A stretch of DNA of 64,000 nt from Rhodospirillaceae bacterium (GCA_002722885.1 PBNE01000005.1:1-64000), one strand, 5' to 3'; counted from the stretch's first letter, positions 34,856 through 44,318 are shown. Notes: generated by a model from the letters alone, not told the origin. Program-made: numbers and translations.

Positions 34856-35758
34856 ATGCCGAGTACTGAAATGCAGCAGGTGAAGGCCCAACTGGCCGAG
34901 GAGAAAGCCAAAGCGGCGAAGCTCCCGGAACCAAGCTGGGCCGAGATGCGCGACGGCTACGCCGAACTGGGCAAACTGTTTCCGGCAGATCCGGCTGCGA
35001 GCCAGCAGCAAATGGAACTCGGCGGGGTCCCGACTGTACGGTTCGCGGGCGAGGGGACAGATGAGTCCCGTGCGATGCTCTATCTGCACGGCGGCGGCTA
35101 CACTCTTGGCGGGATTGTGACCCATCTTGCCATCACCTCACGGCTCGCCCTTGCAGCAGGTTGTCCGGTCTACGCTCTCGACTACAGGCTGGCGCCCGAG
35201 CACCCATTCCCGGCGCCGGTCGATGACGCCGTGGCAGGCTTCCGCGCTCTGGTGGCCTCAGGCGTTGCCGCAGACAGGATCGCCATTGCCGGCGATTCGG
35301 CAGGCGGTGGCCTGACCCTGGCCTGCATGCTGGCCCTGCGTGATGCCGGAGACGCAATGCCGGCCTGCGGCGTGCCCATCTCGCCCTGGACAGACATCAC
35401 CGGTGAAACCGGCTGGGCTCACGCCGATGATGCTGTCGATCCCATGATCAAGCCGGCAGACCTTCACCGGATGACCCGTGACTACATGCAGGGCCAGGAT
35501 GCTAAACAACCGCTTGCATCGCCGCTGTTCGGCGATCTCGCGGGCCTGCCACCCTTGCTCGTGCAAGTCGGCACAGCGGAGATTCTGCTCACGGATTCGA
35601 CCCAACTGTCGGAGAAGGCGCGCGCCGCAGGGGTCGATGTCACCCTGCATATCGAGGATGGTGCGCCGCATGTCTGGCACCATTTCACGCCGCTGATGCC
35701 CGAAGGTGTGGCCGCCATCAATCAGGCTGCGGATTTCGTCAGACAACACACGGTGTGA
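34856..35758 (+). CDS. Alpha/beta hydrolase, HSL-like esterase (copy 1)
   Basis: 300 residues. YLHGGGYTLGG gives the HGGG oxyanion motif near residue 84; GDSAGGGLTLA the nucleophile Ser near 146; the acid Asp follows and the His is in GAPHVWHHF near 270. This is the hormone-sensitive lipase family. An adjacent tandem paralogue starts 7 nt downstream. It follows the racemase by 36 nt and may be in the same transcript. Substrate unknown. Confidence 0.87.
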   Translation: MPSTEMQQVKAQLAEEKAKAAKLPEPSWAEMRDGYAELGKLFPADPAASQQQMELGGVPTVRFAGEGTDESRAMLYLHGGGYTLGGIVTHLAITSRLALAAGCPVYALDYRLAPEHPFPAPVDDAVAGFRALVASGVAADRIAIAGDSAGGGLTLACMLALRDAGDAMPACGVPISPWTDITGETGWAHADDAVDPMIKPADLHRMTRDYMQGQDAKQPLASPLFGDLAGLPPLLVQVGTAEILLTDSTQLSEKARAAGVDVTLHIEDGAPHVWHHFTPLMPEGVAAINQAADFVRQHTV

Positions 35759-35765
35759 GAGCACC

Positions 35766-36662
35766 ATGCTCAGCAGGGAAATGCAGGCCAATCTGGCGCT
35801 CCTGAGCGAAGGCTCGCTTCCAGCCGAAGCGACCTGGAAGGAGCGCCGCGAGTCCTACGACAGTCTTTCCGAGGCCTTTCCGCCACTGCCTGAAGTTGTG
35901 GTCGAACGGGTGGATCTGGGGGGCGTACCGGGGTTGCGTTATGCCGCAGCGAATTCCGACGAGAGCAGGGCTGTGTTTTATCTGCACGGAGGCGGCTACT
36001 GCATCGGCTCTGAAAAGAGCCATGCGATGATCGTGACGCGGCTAGCCGAAGGGGCTGGGTGTCCTGTCTGGTTCCCGCTCTATCGCCTGGCTCCGGAGCA
36101 CCGCTTCCCCGTGCCGATCGAAGACTGCATCACGGCCTGGAAGGCCCTGGTCGACCAGGGCGTTGACTCCGGACGAACGGGACTCGCGGGCGACTCGGCG
36201 GGCGGCGGGCTAACCTTTATCGTCGCTCAGGCGGCTAGAGATCGAGGCCTCGCACTTCCCGCCTGCTGCGTGGCGATTTCACCCTGGACGGATATGGAAG
36301 GCCACGGAACCTGGCGGGACGGAGATCCCGACCGCGATGCCTTCCTGCTGCCCGGTGAGCTTGAGATGTTCATCGACGGCTTTCTGGGCGATGCCGACCG
36401 GCGCGACCCGCGGGCGTCACCAATTCACGGGGCCTTCGAGGGATTGCCGCCCTATCTGATCCAGGCCAGCCGTTCGGAACTGCTCTACGACGATGCGCTT
36501 CGTCTGGCCGAAGCTCTCGAGAAAGCGAGCAATCCGCCCGTGCTCGAGTTGGCGGAGGAGGGCACACCACATGTCTGGCATCACATGGTGCCCGACGTGC
36601 CAGAATCAGCCGCGGCGCTGGAACGCGCGGCGGCCTATCTGAGAGAGAATACGGCTGACTGA
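35766..36662 (+). CDS. Alpha/beta hydrolase, HSL-like esterase (copy 2)
   Basis: 298 residues. It has the same layout as copy 1: YLHGGGYCIGS, AGDSAGGGLTF and GTPHVWHHMV. N-termini (MLSREMQANLALLSEG versus MPSTEMQQVKAQLAEE) and spacing show tandem duplication with divergence. The two may have different substrates. It ends at a strong hairpin. Confidence 0.87.
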   Translation: MLSREMQANLALLSEGSLPAEATWKERRESYDSLSEAFPPLPEVVVERVDLGGVPGLRYAAANSDESRAVFYLHGGGYCIGSEKSHAMIVTRLAEGAGCPVWFPLYRLAPEHRFPVPIEDCITAWKALVDQGVDSGRTGLAGDSAGGGLTFIVAQAARDRGLALPACCVAISPWTDMEGHGTWRDGDPDRDAFLLPGELEMFIDGFLGDADRRDPRASPIHGAFEGLPPYLIQASRSELLYDDALRLAEALEKASNPPVLELAEEGTPHVWHHMVPDVPESAAALERAAAYLRENTAD

Positions 36663-36671
36663 AAAAAGGGT

Positions 36672-36709
36672 GCGGGCCGGAACGTTGCTTGGGGGACGTT
36701 CCGGCCCGC
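36672..36709 (-). terminator. Intrinsic terminator for the minus-strand RHH-like gene
   Basis: A perfect 14-bp stem (GCGGGCCGGAACGT and its complement) with a 10-nt loop. Read on the minus strand it is followed by CCCTTTTTT, a good T-run, so it ends transcription of the gene at 36742. Reading right there is no T-run, but the stem may still slow plus-strand transcripts from the esterases. Confidence 0.8.
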
Positions 36710-36741
36710 TTCGCCAGGACAGGGGGCGAGCGCGTATGTCC

Positions 36742-37059
36742 CTAGTCCGTGGCGTTCGTTCCGCCGCTCACAAGCGGACGCACATCGTTGTCGATAAACG
36801 ACGAGTAAGCGTCGATCGCTGATGCGACGACATCCTGTTGAGTCCGGTCAAGCTGCGCTGCCGTCATCTTAAGCCGAATATGGATGTCAGGCGAGGCACG
36901 AGCGTGAATTTGATGTCGCTTTTGCAAGATTCGCGCGACTTTCTTGGGAATCGTGCGGCGCGGAAGCTCGATAACCCGACCGGAAGTCAACTCTGACATG
37001 GTGTTTTCGACGACCAGTCCGCGACGCATATCAAAATCGATTCGCGGAGAGCTCGTCAC
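36742..37059 (-). CDS. Small protein with RHH-like C-terminus; true start uncertain
   Basis: 105 residues if GTG 37059 is used. The C-terminal half (PDIHIRLKMTAAQLDRT followed by QQDVVASAIDAYSSFI) resembles a ribbon-helix-helix DNA-binding fold. The frame stays open upstream to about 37162 with coherent coding sequence (LARKRQARPATLSTFELGE). A strong AAGGAG plus ATG lies at 37168 but one nucleotide out of frame, giving only a 32-codon peptide. So the gene is either frameshifted by one base just after its start, or uses a weak internal start. I do not recognise an orthologue. Confidence 0.5.
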   Translation of the reverse strand: MTSSPRIDFDMRRGLVVENTMSELTSGRVIELPRRTIPKKVARILQKRHQIHARASPDIHIRLKMTAAQLDRTQQDVVASAIDAYSSFIDNDVRPLVSGGTNATD

Positions 37060-37168
37060 CGTTTCAAGTTCAGGCTCTCCCAGTTCGAAGGTCGACAGGG
37101 TCGCCGGTCGGGCCTGCCGCTTGCGTGCGAGAAGGCCAGCGTGGAGGTGTGCGGTACGTTCGAGTCAT

Positions 37169-37557
37169 GGTGCGCTCCTTCCGTTTCGGCAGTCCGCCCG
37201 AGGACGTAGCCGCGACGAACGAGACTAAGCGTGCAGCGGAAAACTGCGCAATGTTGTACGAAGGAAGGAACAGGGACTGGGACGTACCCAGACTTCGGGT
37301 TCCATGTCGCCTAAATGTTGTCACCAACATAAGTCCCTTCGGCAACTCCGCTGCCTTGCCCCGAGGGGAGAAGGCCGGTGGTTTTGCGTCCCGCCGTTTC
37401 CGGCGGTTTGCCTTTGTCGGGGTGCCGGTATTGGCCGCCCGAAGACCCTTATCGTGCACCCGACTATGTGGGTCCCAGAAAACCCTATTACAAACGCAGC
37501 GGGCCTTGGTGTAACGAAGGTCACACCCAATATGCGAATCTCAATGATCACTAGGAG
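37169..37557. other. 389-bp stretch without a recognisable gene
   Basis: No ORF here looks protein coding. The region has a few short hairpins, such as CCGCCG-TTTC-CGGCGG near 37391-37406 and ATGTTG-TCAC-CAACAT near 37315-37330. It separates divergent genes and must carry promoters for both. A small RNA is possible, but I can match none of the known families by eye. Confidence 0.3.
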
Positions 37558-37563
37558 ATGCAC

Positions 37564-37806
37564 ATGAAGGGTTGGCTGTTGGGACTGGGTATCCTGATTG
37601 TCGTTGCAGCAGCGCTGACCTGGTTGTTCGAGTCGATCTTCGCGTCAGACGGCATCGAGATGGGATTTCACGGCACCTTCGCCGTGTTCCTGACCCTTGT
37701 GATCATTCCGGGCTTGGCTATCGGCCTGATGCGCCTGGCAATCCTGAGCGACACGAAGGGAGTCGATCAGGCCGTCGGCGATATTTCGTCCGATCAGGAC
37801 AAGTAG
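37564..37806 (+). CDS. Small membrane protein, two transmembrane segments
   Basis: 80 residues. Start is the ATG at 37564, 6 nt after AGGAG; the ATG at 37558 is too close to it. Two hydrophobic segments (residues about 3-22 and 38-60) flank a short loop containing FESIFASDGIEMGF; the tail is acidic and hydrophilic. Family unknown. It lies about 80 bp upstream of the lytic transglycosylase. Confidence 0.55.
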   Translation: MKGWLLGLGILIVVAAALTWLFESIFASDGIEMGFHGTFAVFLTLVIIPGLAIGLMRLAILSDTKGVDQAVGDISSDQDK

Positions 37807-37887
37807 CCGCCAGTGCCATGCCGTGTGATTGCGCGGTCCGAGGCGCTGTGCGACAAGCTTTGGAACAAACCCAATACAGGCTTATCC

Positions 37888-38859
37888 ATGATTCGACGAT
37901 CCGCCCTGGCGGCCGCTCTGATGTCGCTCGTCCTATTCAGTTCTGCTCAAGCTCAGCAACAGACGTGGGAAGAATTTCTGGAGGGCGTGAGAGCTGAGGC
38001 AAGCGCTGCCGGGATCAGCGAAGCAACGCTGGCTGCAGCACTCAACGGACTGCAGCCGATCCCGCGCGTGATCGAGTTCGACCAGCGCCAACCCGAAGGC
38101 ACCGTGACCTTTGACGAGTACATGAAAAGCAGGGTTCCGGCCGAACTGGTGACCACGGCCCAGCAACGTTTCGCCGAACACGAGCCGCTTCTGGTGGCCA
38201 TCGCCGATCACTACGGTCTCGACCCAGAGTTCATCGTGGCACTTTGGGGCCTGGAAACACGATTCGGCAGCTACACAGGCGGGTTCAACGTGATCGCCTC
38301 GGTCGCAACCCTGGCCTGGGATGAACGGCGCAGCGCCTTCTTCCGTGAGGAGTTGATGAATGCCCTCAGGATCCTGGACGAGGGCCATATCGCGCTTAGC
38401 CGCATGATGGGTTCCTGGGCCGGGGCCATGGGTCAAAGTCAGTTCATGCCCTCGAGCTTCGCGACCTTCGCCGTCGACTGGGATCTCGACGGCCGGCGTG
38501 ACATCTGGGGCACGAAAGGTGACGTCTTCGCCTCGGCTGCGAACTATCTCTCACGCTCGGGATGGCGCGCCGGTCTGCCGTGGGGCGGGCCTGTGGCTTT
38601 GCCTGCTGGCTTCGACACCAGCCTGGAGGGCAACCGAACGACGATGCCCCTGGCCGACTGGCTGGACCTGGGCGTGACGTGGCTCGGGCAGGGCCCCGAA
38701 GTGGCCTGGGATGAAGAAGCATCGCTGGTGATGCCCGGTGGTGAAGATGGCCCGGCCTGGCTGGTGTTCGAAAACTACAGAACAATCCTGAAATGGAATC
38801 GGTCTGACTACTTCGCCATGTCCGTCGTGACCCTTGCGGATGCGATTGCCGGTCGATAA
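37888..38859 (+). CDS. Lytic murein transglycosylase, MltB family
   Basis: 323 residues from ATG 37888, which leads directly into a signal peptide (MIRRSALAAALMSLVLFSSAQAQ). The catalytic Glu is in LWGLETRFGSYTGGFNV near residue 125; MGSWAGAMGQSQFMPSSFATFAVDWD, ANYLSRSGWRAGLPWGG and a final LADAI are typical of MltB. No lipobox, so it is probably soluble periplasmic. It cleaves peptidoglycan glycan strands. Followed 20 nt later by rlpA, another glycan-acting protein. Confidence 0.9.
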   Translation: MIRRSALAAALMSLVLFSSAQAQQQTWEEFLEGVRAEASAAGISEATLAAALNGLQPIPRVIEFDQRQPEGTVTFDEYMKSRVPAELVTTAQQRFAEHEPLLVAIADHYGLDPEFIVALWGLETRFGSYTGGFNVIASVATLAWDERRSAFFREELMNALRILDEGHIALSRMMGSWAGAMGQSQFMPSSFATFAVDWDLDGRRDIWGTKGDVFASAANYLSRSGWRAGLPWGGPVALPAGFDTSLEGNRTTMPLADWLDLGVTWLGQGPEVAWDEEASLVMPGGEDGPAWLVFENYRTILKWNRSDYFAMSVVTLADAIAGR

Positions 38860-38879
38860 GGTCCCCAAAACTACCACAT

Positions 38880-39740
38880 ATGGCGTTTTGGATGCCGTCG
38901 ACCTCACTATTTCGCAGCCCGGCCGTCTATCTCGCGCCTCTCTTCGCCCTCGCCATGCTGCTTTCGGGTTGCACCGAGACGGTTGCGGCCGTGACCGTCA
39001 TCAAGGAGTTCACGCCGCCGCCACCAACCGGCACATACAAGGTCGGCAATCCTTACGAGATCAACGGCATCTGGTACTATCCGGAAGAAGACCCCTATTA
39101 CGACGAAGTCGGAATCGCGTCGTGGTATGGCGAGCCCTTCCACGGCCGCACGACGGCCAATGGCGACATCTACGACATGAATGAGCTGACGGCGGCGCAC
39201 AAGACGCTGCCAATGCCGATCTATGTTCGTGTCACGAACCTCGAGAACGGTCGATCACTCGTTCTGAAGGTGAATGATCGTGGGCCCTTTGCCGAAGGAC
39301 GCATCATCGATGTCTCCAGGCGGGCGGCACAGCTGCTCGATTTTTCGGTTCAGGGGATTGTTCAGGTCCGCGTTCAGGTTGTGGACTACGAGACCGGACT
39401 GACATATGCCGAGCTTGAAGGTGGCGTGGAACCCCAGATACCCGGCGAAGACGAGCTGCTTGTCGTGACGGCCGACGACAACGTGACACTGACCAACATC
39501 GAAGTGCTGGGCGAGCGGTTCGTGCAAGTTGGCGCCTACAGTGACGCCGACAATGCCTTTGTCGTCAGCAATGCACTGACCGATCTAGCTGACGTTCAGG
39601 TTCACCGTGTTACTAGCGAGAACTCCGTCCTTTATCGCGTGAGACTGGGTCCGTTCGCGACAGAGAACGATGCCGAAGTCGTGCGGCGGTATGTCGCCAT
39701 GCGCGGTTATCCAGAGGCCTTGATCGTCGTCGACCCCTGA
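38880..39740 (+). CDS. rlpA: Septal ring lytic transglycosylase lipoprotein RlpA
   Basis: 286 residues. Lipobox LLSGC with Cys31 as the lipidation site. The double-psi beta-barrel has GIASWYGEPFHGRTTANGD (catalytic Asp) and NDRGPFAEGRIIDVSRRAA. A C-terminal SPOR domain (about 210-286; RFVQVGAYSDADNAF) would bind denuded glycan at the septum. It sits between mltB and the D-Ala-D-Ala carboxypeptidase gene, the usual alphaproteobacterial order of rlpA-dacC-tmk-holB-metG. Confidence 0.93.
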   Translation: MAFWMPSTSLFRSPAVYLAPLFALAMLLSGCTETVAAVTVIKEFTPPPPTGTYKVGNPYEINGIWYYPEEDPYYDEVGIASWYGEPFHGRTTANGDIYDMNELTAAHKTLPMPIYVRVTNLENGRSLVLKVNDRGPFAEGRIIDVSRRAAQLLDFSVQGIVQVRVQVVDYETGLTYAELEGGVEPQIPGEDELLVVTADDNVTLTNIEVLGERFVQVGAYSDADNAFVVSNALTDLADVQVHRVTSENSVLYRVRLGPFATENDAEVVRRYVAMRGYPEALIVVDP

Positions 39741-39742
39741 TT

Positions 39743-39773
39743 TTCTGGCCTTCGTAGGGCTGACAGGCCAGAA
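39743..39773 (+). terminator. Weak hairpin between rlpA and the carboxypeptidase gene
   Basis: TTCTGGCC pairs with GGCCAGAA (8 bp, 15-nt loop) just after the rlpA stop. Only three Ts follow, so termination would be partial at best. Confidence 0.3.
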
Positions 39774-39826
39774 TTTCGCCGTAACCCATGTTGAGAACTG
39801 GTGCTCAGCCCAACCATGAGCCGTCC

Positions 39827-40969
39827 ATGACCGCACGAATCCTGCTTGTTGCCATCGTCCTGTTCGTCCTTGTTGCTGTTTCCGGCCAGGCGAGAGCCTT
39901 TGACACGACGGCGCGGGAGGCAATCCTGATCGAGGTCGAAACAGGAACCGTGCTGCTGGAAAAGAACTCCCAGGAAATCACGTTCCCGTCTTCGATGACC
40001 AAGCTCATGACGATCTATCTGCTTTTTGAGCGCCTGGCAGAGGGATCGCTGAGCCTAACCGACACTTTGCCGGTAAGTGAAAAGGCCTGGCGCATGGGCG
40101 GGTCCAAGATGTTTGTCGAGGTCGACACCGATGTGACGGTCGAAGACCTGATCCGCGGCATCGTGGTGCAATCGGGCAATGACGCGACCATCGTTGTTGC
40201 CGAGGGCCTGGCGGGCTCGGAAGACGCCTTTGCGCGGTTGATGACCGACAAGGCGCGTGAGATGGGCATAATGGCAACATCATTCCAGAACGCTTCGGGA
40301 TGGCCCGATCCGAATCATGTCACAACCGTTGCCGATCTTGCGATCCTGGCCCAACGGCTTATCGAGGACTTTCCGCAGTACTACGGCTACTACTCGGAAA
40401 CTGAGTTCACCTTTAGCGACATCACCCAATCGAACCGGAATCCGCTACTCTACGCCGGAATTGGCGCCGATGGCCTGAAGACCGGCTACACCGAAGCCGC
40501 AGGCTACGGCCTGGCTGCCTCGGCTACCGAAGGCGACCGACGGCTTATCCTCGTAGTCAACGGCTTCGACAGTTCACAGGCACGAGCGTCGGAAAGCCAG
40601 CGTATCCTCGAGTGGGGCTTCCGGGAGTTTGACACCTACGATCTGTTCGCCGCGGGCGAACCGGTCAGCGAGGCCGAGGTCTGGCTGGGTAATAGCGCCG
40701 ATCTGCCTCTTGTGCTGGCTGAAGACCTTGAGGTCACCCTGTCGCGCGAGGCACGTCGCGATATGGTGGTGAAGGTCGTCTACGACGGGCCGATCCCGGC
40801 ACCGATCGTCGAGGGCGCTCCGATCGCAAGCCTGGTGATCGAACTGCCCGATATGGAGCCGGTCGAACGCACGCTTCTCGCCGGAGCCGATGTCGGCGAG
40901 CTGTCGTTCTTTAGCCGACTGGGAGAATCCATCGGCTATCTGATCTTCGGCCCCCCTTCAACACCGTGA
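39827..40969 (+). CDS. dacC: D-alanyl-D-alanine carboxypeptidase (PBP5/6 type)
   Basis: 380 residues from ATG 39827, which starts a signal peptide (ILLVAIVLFVLVAVSGQARA). Penicillin-binding motifs: SSMTKLM with the active Ser near residue 58, SGNDAT near 116, and LKTGYTEAAGYG near 220. The C-terminal beta domain and a final hydrophobic/amphipathic tail (GESIGYLIFG) fit PBP5/6. It trims the terminal D-Ala of peptidoglycan. Its stop overlaps the tmk start by 4 nt. The gene symbol reflects the family name. Confidence 0.9.
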   Translation: MTARILLVAIVLFVLVAVSGQARAFDTTAREAILIEVETGTVLLEKNSQEITFPSSMTKLMTIYLLFERLAEGSLSLTDTLPVSEKAWRMGGSKMFVEVDTDVTVEDLIRGIVVQSGNDATIVVAEGLAGSEDAFARLMTDKAREMGIMATSFQNASGWPDPNHVTTVADLAILAQRLIEDFPQYYGYYSETEFTFSDITQSNRNPLLYAGIGADGLKTGYTEAAGYGLAASATEGDRRLILVVNGFDSSQARASESQRILEWGFREFDTYDLFAAGEPVSEAEVWLGNSADLPLVLAEDLEVTLSREARRDMVVKVVYDGPIPAPIVEGAPIASLVIELPDMEPVERTLLAGADVGELSFFSRLGESIGYLIFGPPSTP

Positions 40970-41592
40970 CAACAGGCCGATTCATCACGCTGGAGGGCGG
41001 GGAAGGGGCCGGGAAGTCTACCCAGATCCAGCGCCTGATAGCTTGGCTCACGAAAGAACAGGGCCATCAGGTCATCGCGACCCGGGAACCGGGCGGGTCT
41101 GACGGGGCCGAGGCGATCCGTGAACTCCTGGTCAACGGCGAGGTCGACCGCTGGGATGCCGAAACCGAGGCTCTGCTGCATTTTGCCGCCCGCAGGGATC
41201 ACGTTGAGCGCCGGGTACGGCCCGCTCTTGAGGCCGGGATCTGGGTGGTCTGTGACCGATTTGCGGACTCAACACGAGCTTATCAGGGCATCGTGCAGTG
41301 CGCGGGACTCGACTATATAGAAGAGCTCTACCGCCTGACACTCGGGGGCCTAGCGCCTGACCTCACACTTATTCTCGATCTCCCTGTTGAGCTGGGACTG
41401 GAACGGGCCAGGGAACGTGGTGGTAGTGACCGTTACGAACGTATGGGACTGGCGTTCCATGAAGCACTTCGCGAAGCCTTCCTCGTGATCGCCGCAAAAC
41501 ACGCAGATCGGTGTGCCATCGTTGATGCAACCGGCAGCGTCGATGAGATCGCGGCACGTCTTCGCCATGTCGTGAGCACACGATGGCCGTGA
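40966..41592 (+). CDS. tmk: Thymidylate kinase
   Basis: 208 residues with GTG start overlapping the dacC stop. P-loop LEGGEGAGKSTQ near residue 8, ATREPGG, the DR motif in VVCDRFADSTRAYQG, and the lid region RERGGSDRYERMG. It phosphorylates dTMP to dTDP. It overlaps holB by 10 nt. Confidence 0.95.
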   Translation: MTTGRFITLEGGEGAGKSTQIQRLIAWLTKEQGHQVIATREPGGSDGAEAIRELLVNGEVDRWDAETEALLHFAARRDHVERRVRPALEAGIWVVCDRFADSTRAYQGIVQCAGLDYIEELYRLTLGGLAPDLTLILDLPVELGLERARERGGSDRYERMGLAFHEALREAFLVIAAKHADRCAIVDATGSVDEIAARLRHVVSTRWP

Positions 41593-42707
41593 GAGACGAC
41601 GATCCCGTCGCCCTCAGGGAACACCCAGACTTTCCCGAAAGCCAAGCACCGGCTCCTCGGGCCAACGCGGACCTGCTGGGCAATGCCGAGGCTGAACGAA
41701 GCCTGGCCCAGGCCGCCGCCGACGGCACGCTGGCCGGCGCCTGGCTGATTGGCGGGCCCGAGGGGATCGGCAAGGCAACTCTGGCCTATCGCCTGGCACG
41801 CCATCTGCTGGCCGGCGGTGGCAATGATCTCTTCGGCGGCGCCGCGGACACGCTGGCGATCGATGAGGCCGAACCAGCCTTCGCACGTGTCGCTGGTGGG
41901 TCCCACGGAGACCTTCTCACGGTGGAACTGGGCCTTAACAAGCAGGGTAAGAAGCGCACGGAGATCGTGGTCGAGGACATTCGTCGTCTGGAACCCTTCT
42001 TCCGACAGTCGGCCGGTGAGGGGGGTTGGCGTATCGCTGTTATCGACGGAGCCGACCTGATGAACCGCAACGCCGCCAACGCGGCGCTCAAGCTGATCGA
42101 AGAGCCACCGCGACAGTCTCTGGTCATCCTTGTCAGCCATACACCGGCAAAGCTTCTGGCGACCATCCGCTCACGTTGCCGCAAGCTGAACCTTCGCCCG
42201 CTGAAGGACGAGCAGGCGGCCGTACTTCTGGAGCGCTTCCTGCCGGATATGGCCGAAGAGGACCGCCTGCCGCTGGCGCGCCTCTCAGGCGGTAGTCCGG
42301 GCCGGGCCATGCGACTGGAACAGATGGGCGGCCTCGATCTCTATCGCGAGATCATGGCGCTGATGGCCGATGCCCCGCACATGGATCCCGCCGCCCTGCA
42401 CGCTCTTGCTGACCGACTGGGCCGTAGCGGACAGGCCCCGGCGTGTCGTACCGCACTCGATTTTCTGTCGGCCTGGCTTGCCGGTCTGGTTCGCTACGCC
42501 AGCGAGCCTGATACGCCACTCAACACGGTTGTGACGGGCGAAGAGGCACTGATCTCGCGGTTCGCCGCACGCGGCAACCTTGAACACTGGGTGGACGTGT
42601 GGGAAAAGATCACCCGCCTCCGGGACCGGGCCGACAGCCTGAATCTGGACCGCAAGCAGGTTGTGCTTGCCGTGTTCGGCGCCGTTGAGGCCGCCGTCCG
42701 CACCTGA
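41583..42707 (+). CDS. holB: DNA polymerase III subunit delta'
   Basis: 374 residues. Clamp-loader AAA+ core with GGPEGIGKATLAYRLARHLL near residue 58, the second region IAVIDGADLMNRNAANALLK-like (here NAALKLIEEPP), and LVSHTPAKLLATIRSRCRKL with the SRC sensor motif. No four-cysteine zinc module is visible. It follows tmk and precedes metG, the standard alphaproteobacterial arrangement. Confidence 0.92.
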   Translation: MAVRDDDPVALREHPDFPESQAPAPRANADLLGNAEAERSLAQAAADGTLAGAWLIGGPEGIGKATLAYRLARHLLAGGGNDLFGGAADTLAIDEAEPAFARVAGGSHGDLLTVELGLNKQGKKRTEIVVEDIRRLEPFFRQSAGEGGWRIAVIDGADLMNRNAANAALKLIEEPPRQSLVILVSHTPAKLLATIRSRCRKLNLRPLKDEQAAVLLERFLPDMAEEDRLPLARLSGGSPGRAMRLEQMGGLDLYREIMALMADAPHMDPAALHALADRLGRSGQAPACRTALDFLSAWLAGLVRYASEPDTPLNTVVTGEEALISRFAARGNLEHWVDVWEKITRLRDRADSLNLDRKQVVLAVFGAVEAAVRT

Positions 42708-42767
42708 GGTTCACGTTAACCGCCGTTTTGGCCAACCACCGCAACAAGGTTACCGAGGAGCCCTGGC

Positions 42768-44318
42768 ATGTCCGGGAAACCGCCGTTCTACATCACGACA
42801 CCGATTTACTACGTCAATGACAACCCCCACATCGGCCACGCCTACACCACACTGGCGTGCGACGTGCTGGCGCGGTTCATGCGACTGGACGGCCATGAGG
42901 TGATGTTCCTGACCGGCACGGACGAGCACGGCCAGAAGGTCGAAAAAGCCGCCGAGGAAGCGGGCATCGACCCACAGTCGTTCTGCGACAAAGTCTCAGA
43001 AAATTTTCGTATCCTTTCGAAAGAATGGAACTTTTCTAACGACGACTTTATTCGCACCACGGAACCGCGCCATGTCGAATCCGCCCAGGCCCTGTGGCGA
43101 AAATTGCGCGACGCCGACGCGATCTACCTCGATCACTACGAGGGCTGGTACGCGGTGCGCGATGAGGCGTTCTATGCCGAAGACGAGCTGACACAGGGAT
43201 CTGACGGCACAAAGCTGGCGCCCACGGGGGCACCGGTGGAATGGGTCAAAGAGCCGAGCTATTTCTTCCGTCTCTCGGCCTTCCAGGACCGCCTTCTGGA
43301 ACTCTATGACAGCCGTCCGGATTTCATCCTGCCGGAATCTCGCCGCAACGAGGTCAAGAGCTTTGTGGCCGGCGGATTGCGGGATCTTTCGATCTCGCGG
43401 ACGAGCTTTTCCTGGGGCATTCCCGTGCCCGACGATCCCGACCACATCATGTACGTCTGGATCGATGCCCTAACAAATTACATCACGGCTGCCGGCTATC
43501 CCGACGAGAATGGTGAGAACTTCAAGAGCTGGTGGCCTGCGCTCCATATGATGGGCAAGGACATTCTGCGCTTTCACGCGGTCTATTGGCCGGCCTTTCT
43601 GATGGCCGCAGGCATCGGGCTGCCAAAACGGATCTACGCCCACGGCTGGTGGACCAGCGAAGGCCAGAAGATTTCGAAGTCCCTGGGCAACGTGATCGTG
43701 CCGTCCGACATCGTGGCCCGCTATGGCTTGGATCAGGTGCGTTACACGCTGATGCGTGAGGTCAGCTTCGGCAACGATGGTGATTTCTCCCACCGCGGCG
43801 CCGTGCAGCGGTGCAACCACGATCTGGCCAACGACTACGGCAACCTGGCGCAACGTGTGCTGTCGATGATCACCAAGAACTGCGATGGCCAGGTGCCCGA
43901 GCACGGCGACTTCACTGCCGAGGACAGCGCGTTGATGGCCAAGGCCTATGGCCTGCTGCAGGTGTCGCGCGACCATCTGGACACCCAGGCGTTTCACCTG
44001 ATGCTTCAGTCGATCTGGAACGTCATCGGGGACGCGAACCGCTATGTCGACGAGACGGCACCCTGGGCGCTGAAGAAGACCGATCCCGCACGGATGGCCA
44101 CGGTCCTCTATGTTCTCGCCGAAACGGTGCGGGTGCTGGCGCTGTTGACGCAGCCGGTGATGCCTGATTCTTCGTCGAAGATACTGGATCAGCTCGCCGT
44201 GGGCGAGGGCGATCGGCAGTTCGACCGAATCAGTGCGGATCACGCTCTGACCAGCGGCACGGCGCTGCCCAAACCCCAGGGCGTGTTCCCGCGCTACCAG
44301 AACGACGAGGCCGCGTGA
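42768..44318 (+). CDS. metG: Methionyl-tRNA synthetase
   Basis: 516 residues after GAGGAG. HIGH motif in NDNPHIGHAYTTLACDV, KMSKS as KISKSLGN near residue 302, and VYWPAFLMAAGIGLPK before it. It is the short form without a C-terminal tRNA-binding domain, and no CxxC zinc knuckle is seen in the CP region, as is usual in alphaproteobacteria. The stop overlaps the tatD ATG by 1 nt. Confidence 0.96.
   Translation: MSGKPPFYITTPIYYVNDNPHIGHAYTTLACDVLARFMRLDGHEVMFLTGTDEHGQKVEKAAEEAGIDPQSFCDKVSENFRILSKEWNFSNDDFIRTTEPRHVESAQALWRKLRDADAIYLDHYEGWYAVRDEAFYAEDELTQGSDGTKLAPTGAPVEWVKEPSYFFRLSAFQDRLLELYDSRPDFILPESRRNEVKSFVAGGLRDLSISRTSFSWGIPVPDDPDHIMYVWIDALTNYITAAGYPDENGENFKSWWPALHMMGKDILRFHAVYWPAFLMAAGIGLPKRIYAHGWWTSEGQKISKSLGNVIVPSDIVARYGLDQVRYTLMREVSFGNDGDFSHRGAVQRCNHDLANDYGNLAQRVLSMITKNCDGQVPEHGDFTAEDSALMAKAYGLLQVSRDHLDTQAFHLMLQSIWNVIGDANRYVDETAPWALKKTDPARMATVLYVLAETVRVLALLTQPVMPDSSSKILDQLAVGEGDRQFDRISADHALTSGTALPKPQGVFPRYQNDEAA

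Noticed and set aside
37169-37557. 6S, SRP, tmRNA or riboswitch in the gap
   Set aside because: No diagnostic conserved core of any of these was found; only short unremarkable hairpins.
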